NCBI RefSeq assembly: GCF_023715505.1
Contig: NZ_JAMBOH010000027.1
Location: forward strand, 1 to 64,000
DNA: 64,000 bases
Direction of reading: 5' to 3'
DNA from: Neobacillus cucumis
GTDB taxonomy: Bacteria; Bacillota; Bacilli; Bacillales_B; DSM-18226
Below the pieces are notes generated by a model. It did not search any database, was not told the DNA's origin, and saw only the letters and a list, made by a program, of their open reading frames with translations. Made by a program: the position numbers and the translations under genes. Within the stretch, counting starts at the first letter, position 1; each line of letters opens with the position of its first letter. Below, in pieces: positions 26,645 to 35,309 of the stretch.

Positions 26645-28078
26645 ATGAAGCAATACAATACTCGTGCAATCATGTCATCGCTGCTTATCTGCGGTTTCGT
26701 TGGCATGTTCAGTGAGACGGCTCTCAACATTGCGATTAGTAATTTAATGGTCGTGTTTAAAATTTCGGCAGCTACCGCACAGTGGTTGACGACCGGGTTC
26801 CTTCTTACTCTCGGCATTTTGATGCCGATGACTGGGTTGCTCCTGCAATGGTTTACGACGAGGCAATTGTTTATCGGTTCGCTGGCGAGCTCGATTGCAG
26901 GCACATTGGTTGCGGCGCTTGCGGTCAATTTCGAAATGCTTATGGTCGCTCGTGTTCTTCAGGCGGCAGGCATGGGCCTATTGATTCCGCTCATGTTCAA
27001 TACGATCCTCGTTGTATATCCACCGGAGAAGCGCGGGGCGGCGATGGGATTCGTCGGACTTGTGATTATGTTCGCACCAGCGATTGGTCCGACCGTTGCA
27101 GGTCTTCTAATTGAATATTTAACATGGCACTACATCTTCTGGCTATCGCTGCCGTTTTTAGTGATAGGGCTGTTGGTAGGGCTGAAGTATTTGGAAAATG
27201 TTACTGAAGTCACGAAACCACGAATCGATCTACTTTCTGTCGTATTATCAACGATCGGATTCGGAGGTGTGGTCTTTGGCTTTAGCAAGGCGGGCGAAGG
27301 GGTTGATGGCTGGTCCAACCCAGCTGTTGTCTTTCCCATCGTCATCGGGCTTGTGGCACTTGTACTGTTCATTCTCCGGCAGGTGTTTATGCATGAGCCG
27401 ATGATGGACCTTGGTGTCTTTAGGTATCCCATGTATATCGTGGGACTGCTTATGGTACTTTCTTGTATGATGATTATCTTGTCAAGCATGATTATTCTGC
27501 CGATGTTCCTTCAAAACGGAATGAAACTCTCGGCATTTACGGCTGGACTGATGCTGTTGCCGGGCAGTGCGCTAAACGGCATTCTATCGCCGCGCATGGG
27601 GAGTTTGTTCGACAAATATGGACCGAAGTGGCTCGTTATTTCCGGCCTCGTCGTCGTCGCGATCATGTTATGGCTTCTCTCCGGTATATCGGCCTCATCT
27701 TCGATTGCATTTATCGTCGCTTTGCATATCGGACTAATGGTCGGGATTTCCATGGTCTGGATGCCGGCGCAGACGAACGGCCTGAACCAGCTGCCGCCGG
27801 AGCTTTACCCACACGGTACGGCAGTTATGAACACGCTGCAACAGGTTGCGGGTGCGATCGGAACAACGATTGCGATTATCATTCTAACGAGCGGTATGGA
27901 GAAGTATATGCACGCATCTCCTGCTCCAACCAAACCGGCCGAGATGGCTAACGCCATGACGCTTGGCTCACAGAACGTGTTCTTGTTTGCATTGATCGTG
28001 ACGCTGATCAGTCTGGTCATTGCGTTCTTTATCCGCCGGGTCATCGTCCATCATGCGGCAATGAATTCTCTGCATTAA
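26645..28078 (+). CDS. DHA2-family MFS drug exporter (LmrB/MdrP-like)
   Basis: ATG 26645 is taken as the start (AGGGAAG 12 nt upstream); the GTG at 26609 lacks a site. 477 residues, the usual DHA2 length, with 14 hydrophobic segments. Motifs are WLTTGFLLTLGILMP in the first loop region and RVLQAAGMGLLIPL, then an even-spaced GPTVAGLLIEYLTWHYIFW (motif C-like). It exports lipophilic drugs using the proton gradient. Base composition is visibly GC-richer (many GCG, CCG, CGC) than neighbours, as in the monooxygenase that faces it, suggesting the pair came together by transfer. Confidence 0.9.
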   Translation: MKQYNTRAIMSSLLICGFVGMFSETALNIAISNLMVVFKISAATAQWLTTGFLLTLGILMPMTGLLLQWFTTRQLFIGSLASSIAGTLVAALAVNFEMLMVARVLQAAGMGLLIPLMFNTILVVYPPEKRGAAMGFVGLVIMFAPAIGPTVAGLLIEYLTWHYIFWLSLPFLVIGLLVGLKYLENVTEVTKPRIDLLSVVLSTIGFGGVVFGFSKAGEGVDGWSNPAVVFPIVIGLVALVLFILRQVFMHEPMMDLGVFRYPMYIVGLLMVLSCMMIILSSMIILPMFLQNGMKLSAFTAGLMLLPGSALNGILSPRMGSLFDKYGPKWLVISGLVVVAIMLWLLSGISASSSIAFIVALHIGLMVGISMVWMPAQTNGLNQLPPELYPHGTAVMNTLQQVAGAIGTTIAIIILTSGMEKYMHASPAPTKPAEMANAMTLGSQNVFLFALIVTLISLVIAFFIRRVIVHHAAMNSLH

Positions 28079-28097
28079 TGGGGGGGGACGTGGGGGT

Positions 28098-28120
28098 ACG
28101 GGGACGGTTCTCATGCTTCC
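28098..28120 (+). repeat. REP-like element
   Basis: CGGGGACGGTTCTCATGCTT follows directly after the exporter's stop region and a G-run. Confidence 0.75.
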
Positions 28121-28185
28121 ATTTACGAGCAAAAAACTAATGCAGGAACTAGGCAGTTTTACATGCTTCCTGTCACTATCACAAT

Positions 28186-28222
28186 AAAAAAAGGATGAAA
28201 TCAAATGATTTCATCCTTTTAA
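28186..28222. terminator. Bidirectional terminator between convergent genes
   Basis: AAAAGGATGAAATCA pairs with TGATTTCATCCTTTT, with A- and T-rich tails on both sides. It serves the exporter (+) and the monooxygenase (-). Confidence 0.85.
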
Positions 28223-28233
28223 CAGAGTTCATT

Positions 28234-29874
28234 CTAAACCACTGTGTTTGCTGTGGTGATGAAGGAGAATCCCTCATAGCCCTTAGCGGCAATTTCGGTG
28301 CAATGGTCGCGGTATGGGCCATAGCCGCCAACATAGATTTGGAATCCTCGTGCTTTGCCAGCGATGTTTGCACCGGTGTACCAGGATTCGGTCTTCGTAT
28401 AGAGGGTTGTGTCGGCTAACTCCCGGCAATGCTTGCTCCAGGCTTGTTCGGCGTCTGCATTGGCCTCGATCGCAGCGATGTCATGCTTTCGAAGATACTG
28501 GATACAATCCATTACCCATTCGACATGCTGCTCAATCGCAACTGGCATGTTGCCCAATACAGATGGACTTTCTGGACCCGTAATCATGAACATATTCGGG
28601 AATCCGGCTGTTGCGATTCCTAAATAGGTGCTCGTCGCGGAACCATTTTCCCATTTGTCCTTAAGGGAAACGTCGTCTTTGCCGCGGATATCCATCTTAA
28701 ATAGGGAGCCCGTCATGCCATCATAACCGGTTGCGAAAACAATCACATCTAATTCATATTCAGCATCAGCTGTGCGAATTCCCTGGGCCGTGATCTCCTG
28801 AATTGGCGCTTTTTTTACATCGACCAAGCTGACATTTGGGCGGTTGTAGGTTTCAAAATAGTCAGTATCAATGATTGCCCGTTTTGTCCCGTAATAATAA
28901 GTAGGAGACAGCTTTTCGGCTGTTTCCGGGTCTTCTACGATTTCGCGTATTTTCGAACGGATAAACACCGAAACAGTTTCGTTTGCGTCCTCATTTGTTA
29001 GGAGGTCAGCATAAGAAAACAAGATCGCAGGACCGCCTTCCTTCCATGCTTCCTCAAATACCTGCTGGCGAACTTCTGGTGAATCTTCTAGTGCAGAACG
29101 ATCGCTCGGCGGGGTCGGCAGGCCGCCTAAGGATGCGCGTATTGTTTTCTTTATTTCATGAAAGTTTTCTTTTGCTTGTTGAATATATTCCTTGGTGTGA
29201 GGATGGTTCCTAGCTGGAACCGTATACTGAGGTGTTCGCTGGAAAACAGTAAGGTGGGCGGCTTCCTTCGCGATTACTGGAATAGCCTGAACACCACTTG
29301 AGCCTGTACCGATGATTCCCACACGCTTTCCAGTAAAGTCTACTTTTTCGTGCGGCCAGTGTCCCGTATGGTACCAATCGCCTTTAAAGTTGTCTAAGCC
29401 CTTCATATTCGGAATATTGGCGGTGGAGATACAGCCAACACCCGTGATGAAGTAGGTTGCCGAAATGCTTTCACCATCTTCTGTTCGGATATTCCATCGA
29501 TTGGATGATTCATCGTAGTGGGCCGATTGAATCCGGGTCTGAAACTGAATATCCTTACGGAGGTCGAACTTATCGGCTACAAAGTTCAAATACCTCAGGA
29601 TCTCAGGCTGCTCAGGGTATCGTGAAGTCCATGACCATTCCTTATATAATTCTTCAGAGAAAGTATAATTGTAATAGATGCTTTCGGAGTCACAGCGTGC
29701 CCCTGGATAGCGGTTCCAATACCATACGCCTCCGACCCCGCCTGCTGCTTCATAGGCACGAGTGGAGAGACCGGCCTCCCGTAAACGGTAAAGCATATAC
29801 AATCCTGAAAAACCAGCTCCGATGACCACTGCATCGAGATTGGTTACTTGATTTTCTTTTTTAGTAGATGGCAT
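28234..29874 (-). CDS. Baeyer-Villiger type flavin monooxygenase
   Basis: 546 residues, as in cyclohexanone monooxygenases. ATG follows AGGGGAATTGAG. An FAD-binding GAGFSG lies at 19-24 and an NADPH-binding GTGSSG at 189-194. Between them is the type I Baeyer-Villiger fingerprint FKGDWYHTGHWP at 163-174. It would insert oxygen next to a ketone using NADPH and O2, giving an ester or lactone. The next gene in the operon, 49 nt downstream of an HSL-type esterase gene, fits: the esterase can open the product. The cytoplasmic substrate is unknown. Confidence 0.93.
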   Translation of the reverse strand: MPSTKKENQVTNLDAVVIGAGFSGLYMLYRLREAGLSTRAYEAAGGVGGVWYWNRYPGARCDSESIYYNYTFSEELYKEWSWTSRYPEQPEILRYLNFVADKFDLRKDIQFQTRIQSAHYDESSNRWNIRTEDGESISATYFITGVGCISTANIPNMKGLDNFKGDWYHTGHWPHEKVDFTGKRVGIIGTGSSGVQAIPVIAKEAAHLTVFQRTPQYTVPARNHPHTKEYIQQAKENFHEIKKTIRASLGGLPTPPSDRSALEDSPEVRQQVFEEAWKEGGPAILFSYADLLTNEDANETVSVFIRSKIREIVEDPETAEKLSPTYYYGTKRAIIDTDYFETYNRPNVSLVDVKKAPIQEITAQGIRTADAEYELDVIVFATGYDGMTGSLFKMDIRGKDDVSLKDKWENGSATSTYLGIATAGFPNMFMITGPESPSVLGNMPVAIEQHVEWVMDCIQYLRKHDIAAIEANADAEQAWSKHCRELADTTLYTKTESWYTGANIAGKARGFQIYVGGYGPYRDHCTEIAAKGYEGFSFITTANTVV

Positions 29875-29923
29875 CTCAATTCCCCCTATAAAATTAAAAT
29901 CAGTATCGTAAGCTTTAAAAATG

Positions 29924-30874
29924 TTAGCGGTTGGCTTGGGTGACTTTAGTGGATGTATTTATAAATTGGGTGATTTTTGAAATGGTGCCTTTGATTTGTT
30001 CAGGGAATACGGCCATATTGGTAAAGTAACCGTGAATGATGCCAGGCTCTGTATAAGCTTCGACTTTTACTCCTGCATCCCGTAAGCGGTTTGCATACGC
30101 GATTCCTTCATCTCGGAGGACGTCACATTCGGCCGTTACTACAAAGGTGGAAGGGAGGTTCTTGAGGTTATCGGCACGTAATGGGGCAATATAGAGATTT
30201 TTTGCATCAAATGGATGATTGATATAATAGTCGCCAAACCAGATCATCAAGTCGCGGTCGAGCCCGTAGCCTTCGGAAAACTCTTTGTAAGAGCGGGTAT
30301 CATAAGCTAAATCCGTAACAGGATAGATTAACACTTGTGCTGAAATGGTTGGGCCGTTTTGATCTCTCGCGATCATTGAAACAACGGCCGATAAATTACC
30401 GCCTGCACTATCGCCGCCTACTACAATATTGGAAGCGTTTGCATTTAGTGCTGTAGCATTTTGATTAACCCATTCTAAGGCCGCATACGAATCTTGGACA
30501 GGGATTGGAAACTTATATTCAGGCGCCAGCCGGTAATCTACAGACACCACGACTCTTTCCGTTCGGTTGGCGATCATTCGGCAGCTTTCATCGGCTGTTT
30601 CAAGGTCACCAATGACCCAGCCGCCCCCATGGTAGTAAACAAAGAGAGGAAAAGGGCCTTCACCTTCAGGAGTATAAATTCTGACTTTAATCTCTGCATC
30701 GTCACTGACAGGGATCAACCTGTCTTCCACTTTAGCAAGTGGTGCCATTTCTACTTCAACAGGAGGAAATTGTGCGAATAGATCTCTTACTTCCTGCGCT
30801 TTCAACGATTGAAGCTGTGGCATTTGGGCAAATGCCTCCAAATAGGCTTTTGCTTGTGGAATTAAATTAGTCAA
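29924..30874 (-). CDS. Hormone-sensitive-lipase family esterase
   Basis: 316 residues starting at TTG 30874 behind GGGAG. The HSL (bacterial family IV) marks are all present: HGGG at 82-85 (YYHGGGWVIGD), GDSAGG with Ser156, acid in VVTAECDVLRDEG and His in IIHGYFTNMAV. It acts in the cytoplasm on short-chain esters. It is upstream in the same minus-strand unit as the Baeyer-Villiger enzyme, and together they give a ketone-to-ester-to-acid-plus-alcohol route. A LuxR-type regulator is divergent. Confidence 0.92.
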   Translation of the reverse strand: MTNLIPQAKAYLEAFAQMPQLQSLKAQEVRDLFAQFPPVEVEMAPLAKVEDRLIPVSDDAEIKVRIYTPEGEGPFPLFVYYHGGGWVIGDLETADESCRMIANRTERVVVSVDYRLAPEYKFPIPVQDSYAALEWVNQNATALNANASNIVVGGDSAGGNLSAVVSMIARDQNGPTISAQVLIYPVTDLAYDTRSYKEFSEGYGLDRDLMIWFGDYYINHPFDAKNLYIAPLRADNLKNLPSTFVVTAECDVLRDEGIAYANRLRDAGVKVEAYTEPGIIHGYFTNMAVFPEQIKGTISKITQFINTSTKVTQANR

Positions 30875-31017
30875 ACGATCTCCCTCTTTCCAATCATTTT
30901 TTTTGATAGTTAAGAAAAAATAGTAACTTACTATCTATGAAAATAGTACAATTAATTTTATAATATGAATATTCCTAATTTTGAATATATTATTCCCTAA
31001 AAAGGAGGTAGTACACT

Positions 31018-31725
31018 ATTTTAACCAGTTTTACGTTACAAGAGCGAGTTCGAAACCTAGAGTCACTTTCGAATCATAAAGAGAAATTGCTTGAAATCTT
31101 GAAAGTATATTTGGAAATGTTTCCTGTCTTGGATGCCTATTTGTTCAGGTATTCCCCGTTAGAACATCTTGGTGAAGGCATTATTGCTTTAACTTCGTCT
31201 GGGTTAGTCCATATTGGAGATATTCGTGATGACATCCAGACGATTCCTCTCATTTATGCAGCCATTCGTGAAAGAAAGGCGAAATATAGTACAGGACTCG
31301 AATACTTCTTAAACCATTCGACCTGTAAATTTTCAGACCGGTTTCCGATTACTTCTTCGGCAATCGTACCGCTTTGTAATGGGAGCGTTGTCATTGGGTA
31401 TATTTGCACCACAGAGTTTGAAGATGGCACTGTCAAGATGGATGACCAAATGCTGTCTTCTTTAACCTTGTTTGGTAAACTTGTGGGTAAGGTGCTGGAT
31501 GATTCGACGAATATGGATGGAGAAACGATTCAGATTAGCAAAAGAGAGTTAGAAGTTATGAAGCGAATCGCCCGTGGTGAAAGTACGAAGGAAATGGCCG
31601 CCTATATGGGAATTGGCGAAGTAACCGTAAAACAATATGTAAAATCCGCGATAAAAAAACTCAACGCCCAAAACCGTGCCCATGCTGTGGCCGAATTATT
31701 TCGAAGAGGGATTATTAAAATATAG
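31018..31725 (+). CDS. LuxR-type (GerE HTH) transcriptional regulator, probable ATT start
   Basis: The frame has no ATG, GTG or TTG near its ribosome site. AAAGGAGGT (31001-31009) is 8 nt before ATT 31018, in frame with the rest. The first TTG is 69 nt further on (31087) and has no site. From ATT the protein has 235 residues. It has a GAF-like N-terminal sensor (VYLEMFPVLDAYLFRYSP... SSAIVPLCNGSVVIGYI) and a C-terminal GerE helix-turn-helix (ISKRELEVMKRIARGESTKE... VTVKQYVKSAIKKL). It is divergent from the esterase/monooxygenase operon and likely its activator. Either a rare ATT start or a recent start-codon mutation explains the layout. Confidence 0.8.
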   Translation: MLTSFTLQERVRNLESLSNHKEKLLEILKVYLEMFPVLDAYLFRYSPLEHLGEGIIALTSSGLVHIGDIRDDIQTIPLIYAAIRERKAKYSTGLEYFLNHSTCKFSDRFPITSSAIVPLCNGSVVIGYICTTEFEDGTVKMDDQMLSSLTLFGKLVGKVLDDSTNMDGETIQISKRELEVMKRIARGESTKEMAAYMGIGEVTVKQYVKSAIKKLNAQNRAHAVAELFRRGIIKI

Positions 31726-31732
31726 AAGCGTA

Positions 31733-31759
31733 GAAGCGTGGGGACGGTTCTCGTGCTTC
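31733..31759 (+). repeat. REP-like element
   Basis: GAAGCGTGGGGACGGTTCTC then GTGCTTC, 8 bp after the regulator's stop codon. A partial GAAGCG copy precedes it. Confidence 0.85.
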
Positions 31760-31860
31760 TATTTAAATACAATTACTTTTGGAGGGTGTCAGCCAGTCTT
31801 TACTACTTGGATAACTAGTAAATTACTATTTATTTAAATAAACCAAGATGACTATGGAAT

Positions 31861-31900
31861 AAAAAAACGGGAAAAGAGTTGTAACTCTTTTCCCATTTTT
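31861..31900. terminator. Bidirectional terminator
   Basis: GGGAAAAGAGTT pairs with AACTCTTTTCCC around GT, with AAAAAAAC before and ATTTTT after. It ends the permease gene on the minus strand. Confidence 0.85.
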
Positions 31901-31915
31901 GATATTAAATAAAAT

Positions 31916-33169
31916 TTAACCTGCAATCACACTTTTATCAGACTGACCATTTTTATTATTCTCTTTTAACAATTCATCCGGTGTTTTTAAAAGTGGAGTT
32001 AAAATAGCACTTAATATATAGAATCCAGCATAGATAAATAAAACTCCTCCTGCACCAAGTGACTTAAAGAACAATCCTGCAATGGCAGGAGCTAAAAACG
32101 TACTTAAACCTGCCCCTAAATTTAATATTGACATGGCCGCTCCTTTATTGTCAGGTGCGAGTAGAGGGAAAAGTGCCGATAATGGAACATATCCTGCCAT
32201 GGTTACACCGCATAAACTTAATACAATGGTCATGACTAAATAATTATGTCCTACCATTTGCGGAGTGAAAAAGACTAGTACAAGAACGAGCGCGTAGGCT
32301 ACTCCGCCAACCCATTGGATCGTATTTCTCCATCCTATTTTATCTCCAACGAATCCAAAGAATAGATTTGCAAAAATGGCTACTATGAATACTGTTGACC
32401 ACATGTGCAGCCATTCCGTTGTTGAATAACCGTATTGGGCAAGATAGATAGGCATAAATACAGCAAGTCCATATTGAGCTAATCCGTTAACCGTTTTCAC
32501 AATTAGGCCTAATGAAATTTGCTTTCTTTTTAAAATTGTAATCCCTTGCAAAAGTTCCTTCAATTCGAATGCATGAATTTCAGATTCTGGTATCTTATCT
32601 TTGTTGACCAAAATTGCGATCAAGGAACCGATTACAACAAAGATTAACCCAGACCATAGTACGTTAATTTGCCCCATTACAGGGATGGCAACGGATGAGT
32701 AAAATGGTCCGATTACACTTAGTCCAAGAGAAAACATAAACCAAAACCATCCCACTGCTGTACCTCTTATTTTTAATGGTGAACTATAGTTAATCCATAT
32801 CAAAAATGAATAAGCAAATAAAGGATATCCGAACCCTCTTAGGGCATAAAATGGTACCATTATAGAAAAATTTAGTTTATAAATGCCTAATCCAATAAAC
32901 CCAAGACTTCCGATGATAAAAGCAAGTAACCCATAGGACATGATTTTCCGTGGTCCTAGTGTTTGCACTAAAACTCCTGAAAACCAAGCCGCAATAGCAC
33001 AGGTGATTCCATAAACAGTGAGTAGAAGGGAAGCATCTTCAATGCTCATCCCTCTAGACACCAAGTACGGCGAAATCCATGCTTGTTCTACGCCATCACC
33101 TATCATAAAAATAGTCAGACCAATATAACCCCACAATAAGTTCTTTGGTAATCCAATCTTATTCAACAT
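31916..33169 (-). CDS. MFS polyol permease, RbtT/DalT/CsbX type
   Basis: 417 residues, twelve hydrophobic segments. ATG follows AAGGGAG. The opening (GLPKNLLWGYIGLTIFMIGD) and the FYALRGFGYPLFAYSFLIW segment are typical of the ribitol/arabitol transporter group that includes Bacillus CsbX. It should take up a sugar alcohol or related sugar acid by proton symport. It is the second gene after a sugar-phosphate-isomerase-like gene, 15 nt apart, so one operon. The kinase and regulator of the pathway face the other way. Confidence 0.87.
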   Translation of the reverse strand: MLNKIGLPKNLLWGYIGLTIFMIGDGVEQAWISPYLVSRGMSIEDASLLLTVYGITCAIAAWFSGVLVQTLGPRKIMSYGLLAFIIGSLGFIGLGIYKLNFSIMVPFYALRGFGYPLFAYSFLIWINYSSPLKIRGTAVGWFWFMFSLGLSVIGPFYSSVAIPVMGQINVLWSGLIFVVIGSLIAILVNKDKIPESEIHAFELKELLQGITILKRKQISLGLIVKTVNGLAQYGLAVFMPIYLAQYGYSTTEWLHMWSTVFIVAIFANLFFGFVGDKIGWRNTIQWVGGVAYALVLVLVFFTPQMVGHNYLVMTIVLSLCGVTMAGYVPLSALFPLLAPDNKGAAMSILNLGAGLSTFLAPAIAGLFFKSLGAGGVLFIYAGFYILSAILTPLLKTPDELLKENNKNGQSDKSVIAG

Positions 33170-33184
33170 CGCAATACATCTCCC

Positions 33185-34177
33185 TTAGATTATGCTTGTT
33201 GCTAGAAGATCCATTTTGTCTTTTATTAAAGACAGTAACAGCTGTTGGGCTTCCAGTGCATTTTCGTTTTGAATGATCTTTTCTATTCTCTCTAATCCGT
33301 ATTTCTCTAAAAAGGCATCTAATACTTTGTACATTTCAATGTTTTGCTCGCACTCTTTTACAGGATCTTCACGAATCGGGAATGTATCAAAGTAAATAAG
33401 TCCATCATAGTTATATTTTTTAGCATAATAGATAAATTCAAGTGTTTGCATTAAGTGAACAGACCCGAGCATTAATCCATCATCATTGTCCTTATATCCA
33501 TCATTCAAATGAAAACCCATTACTCTATTTTTCCTTGCTGCAAGTGCGAGGGAATAGGCCGGATTCTCTTTTCTCATTAACATATGACAAAAATCGAGTG
33601 TAACACCTAAGTTAGGAGCACCAACTTCCTCAATTAGTAATAATGTGGTTGATATATCACCTATTAAAGAAAAAGCTCTTGGTTGGTAGGGTTTATATTC
33701 AAAGCTAATTTTACTATCAGGAAAACGTTGTGTAATTCTCTTTAAAGCGTCAACCACTTTATTGAATGCTTTTTCATAGTCTAATTGAAATGGATAATCA
33801 AACCCATCATTTGCAAGCCAAATAGTCGTAACTTCCCCACCTAAATCGTTACATAATTTTACTGCCTCCATTGTTGTCGCAATTGCTTGTTCCCGGATGC
33901 TTTCGTCTGGATTGGCAAATTCACCGTAAGCATAGCTATCAACAAATCGTAGGGCAACTCCGCTTATCTTTAGGTTTGTTTTCGCCAGAACATTTTGGAT
34001 CTCTTCCACTGTTACTCCGACGAAGTGTTCAGGATAGTTTAGTTCGACATGTGTTAGCCCCTTAACAGTTGCCATTCTCGAAATATAATCCACTACGGTT
34101 AAAGATTTACTGTCGTAATCTTTAAAGAAAATTTCCTTTTTTGTTTTAAATGAATTTAATCGTGTTGAAAATTTCAT
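33185..34177 (-). CDS. TIM-barrel sugar (phosphate) isomerase/epimerase, AP-endonuclease-2 superfamily
   Basis: 330 residues starting ATG 34177 behind AGAGGAG. Metal-ligand segments are in the usual order: SFEYKP (Glu), TLDFCHML (Asp/His), FHLNDGYKDND (His, Asp) and a final Asp near LIYFDTFP. The closest general type is the xylose-isomerase-like sugar epimerase (IolE/RhaA-like groups). It would convert the sugar taken up by the downstream permease into a form phosphorylated by the ribokinase-like enzyme. The exact sugar is not determined. Confidence 0.8.
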   Translation of the reverse strand: MKFSTRLNSFKTKKEIFFKDYDSKSLTVVDYISRMATVKGLTHVELNYPEHFVGVTVEEIQNVLAKTNLKISGVALRFVDSYAYGEFANPDESIREQAIATTMEAVKLCNDLGGEVTTIWLANDGFDYPFQLDYEKAFNKVVDALKRITQRFPDSKISFEYKPYQPRAFSLIGDISTTLLLIEEVGAPNLGVTLDFCHMLMRKENPAYSLALAARKNRVMGFHLNDGYKDNDDGLMLGSVHLMQTLEFIYYAKKYNYDGLIYFDTFPIREDPVKECEQNIEMYKVLDAFLEKYGLERIEKIIQNENALEAQQLLLSLIKDKMDLLATSII

Positions 34178-34344
34178 TTTAGCACTCCTCTTTTTTATTA
34201 TTCGGAAGGAAGGTTTAACTTAACCAGAGTATAAAGTATTTTTTACTGGTTAGTAAATAAAAATGAAAAACTTGACTGAAAATATTTATTTTAGGCAAAA
34301 TTAACGACTTAAATTTTACTTTTAATAAAGTGATAATAAAATTT

Positions 34345-34377
34345 TTGTGTGGAAACGCTTATTAATTGTGTTATAAT
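34345..34377 (+). promoter_or_regulatory. Possible promoter and cre/RpiR site of the regulator gene
   Basis: TATAAT at 34372-34377. Just upstream, TGGAAACGCTTATT (34350-34363) is a poor cre match (11 of 14). It lies in the 229-bp divergent gap between the isomerase and regulator genes. Confidence 0.4.
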
Positions 34378-34406
34378 AAACCCAAATCAGAAGGATAGGT
34401 ATAACG

Positions 34407-35291
34407 ATGAAATCTACTAATTTAGAGGGAAAAGAAGTCATTCTATATGCTCGGAGTATTGCTCCGTCACTTGGTAAAAAAGAAAAATTAATCGTGAATT
34501 TTATAAGTAATCAGTATCAGGAATTGGCAAAAATGACGATTAGTGAACTTGCCTCTCATCTTAAAGTGAGTGAGTCAAGTATTACTAAAGCATGTAAAAA
34601 GCTTAAATGTGAAGGATTTTATGAATTAAAACACGCGATAGCAGATTATTTAAAAAATGGAGAAACGGCTATTAATGATGAGATGCAAGAGGATTTTGAT
34701 TTTGAAGATGATAACGAAACAATTTTAGAAAAGGTCTTCTTTAATTCAATCGTTGCACTACAAGATACATTAGCTGTCATTAATCGGCAAGAGTTAAGTA
34801 AAGCAGTAAATGTGTTAAAAAACATTCAGTCTAAAGGAAAATTAGTATTAGTAGGAAATGGTGGATCAGGTATACTTTGTGAAGACTTTCAGCACAAATT
34901 ATTGAAAATTGGTATTTTTGCCATCTTTTATAGAGATTCACATATGCAATTAATGGGCTCGTCACTATTGAAAAAAGGAGACGTAGTATTAGGTGTATCC
35001 CACTCTGGTACTTCTAAAGATGTGATCAATATTTTCAAACTAGCACAAGAAAACGAAGCTACCACTATTTGTGTGACAAATCACGTTAAGAGTCCGGTTA
35101 CGGAATTTTCAAATATTATCTTGCATTCTTCTGCCCGTAATTCCCCAATCACTGGTGAGAATGCTGCTGCTAGAATCGCTCAATTAAATATATTGGATGT
35201 TTTATTCACCATTTTAAGCTTGAATCAGCAAAATTTATCATATGAAAACCTAATAAAAACAAAAGAATCGGTTATATCACACCGAACTTAA
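34407..35291 (+). CDS. MurR/RpiR family regulator (HTH plus SIS domain)
   Basis: 294 residues. The N-terminal HTH_6 is at about 15-85 (MTISELASHLKVSESSITKACKKL, split over the recognition helix). A SIS sugar-phosphate-binding domain is at about 135-265 (VGNGGSGILCEDFQHKL, GVSHSGTSKDV). The SIS domain normally binds the phosphosugar made by the neighbouring kinase. ATG follows AGAAGGA at 12 nt, a little far. It is 18 nt upstream of the kinase gene, with which it forms an operon. Likely local repressor or activator of the divergent permease/isomerase operon. Confidence 0.9.
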   Translation: MKSTNLEGKEVILYARSIAPSLGKKEKLIVNFISNQYQELAKMTISELASHLKVSESSITKACKKLKCEGFYELKHAIADYLKNGETAINDEMQEDFDFEDDNETILEKVFFNSIVALQDTLAVINRQELSKAVNVLKNIQSKGKLVLVGNGGSGILCEDFQHKLLKIGIFAIFYRDSHMQLMGSSLLKKGDVVLGVSHSGTSKDVINIFKLAQENEATTICVTNHVKSPVTEFSNIILHSSARNSPITGENAAARIAQLNILDVLFTILSLNQQNLSYENLIKTKESVISHRT

Positions 35292-35309
35292 AATCTGGAG
35301 GGATTTAGA

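Noticed and set aside
28314..29834. Long frames on both strands inside the monooxygenase gene, and likewise 26782-28204 in the exporter gene
   Set aside because: High GC makes long accidental frames common here; none has a ribosome site or a domain.
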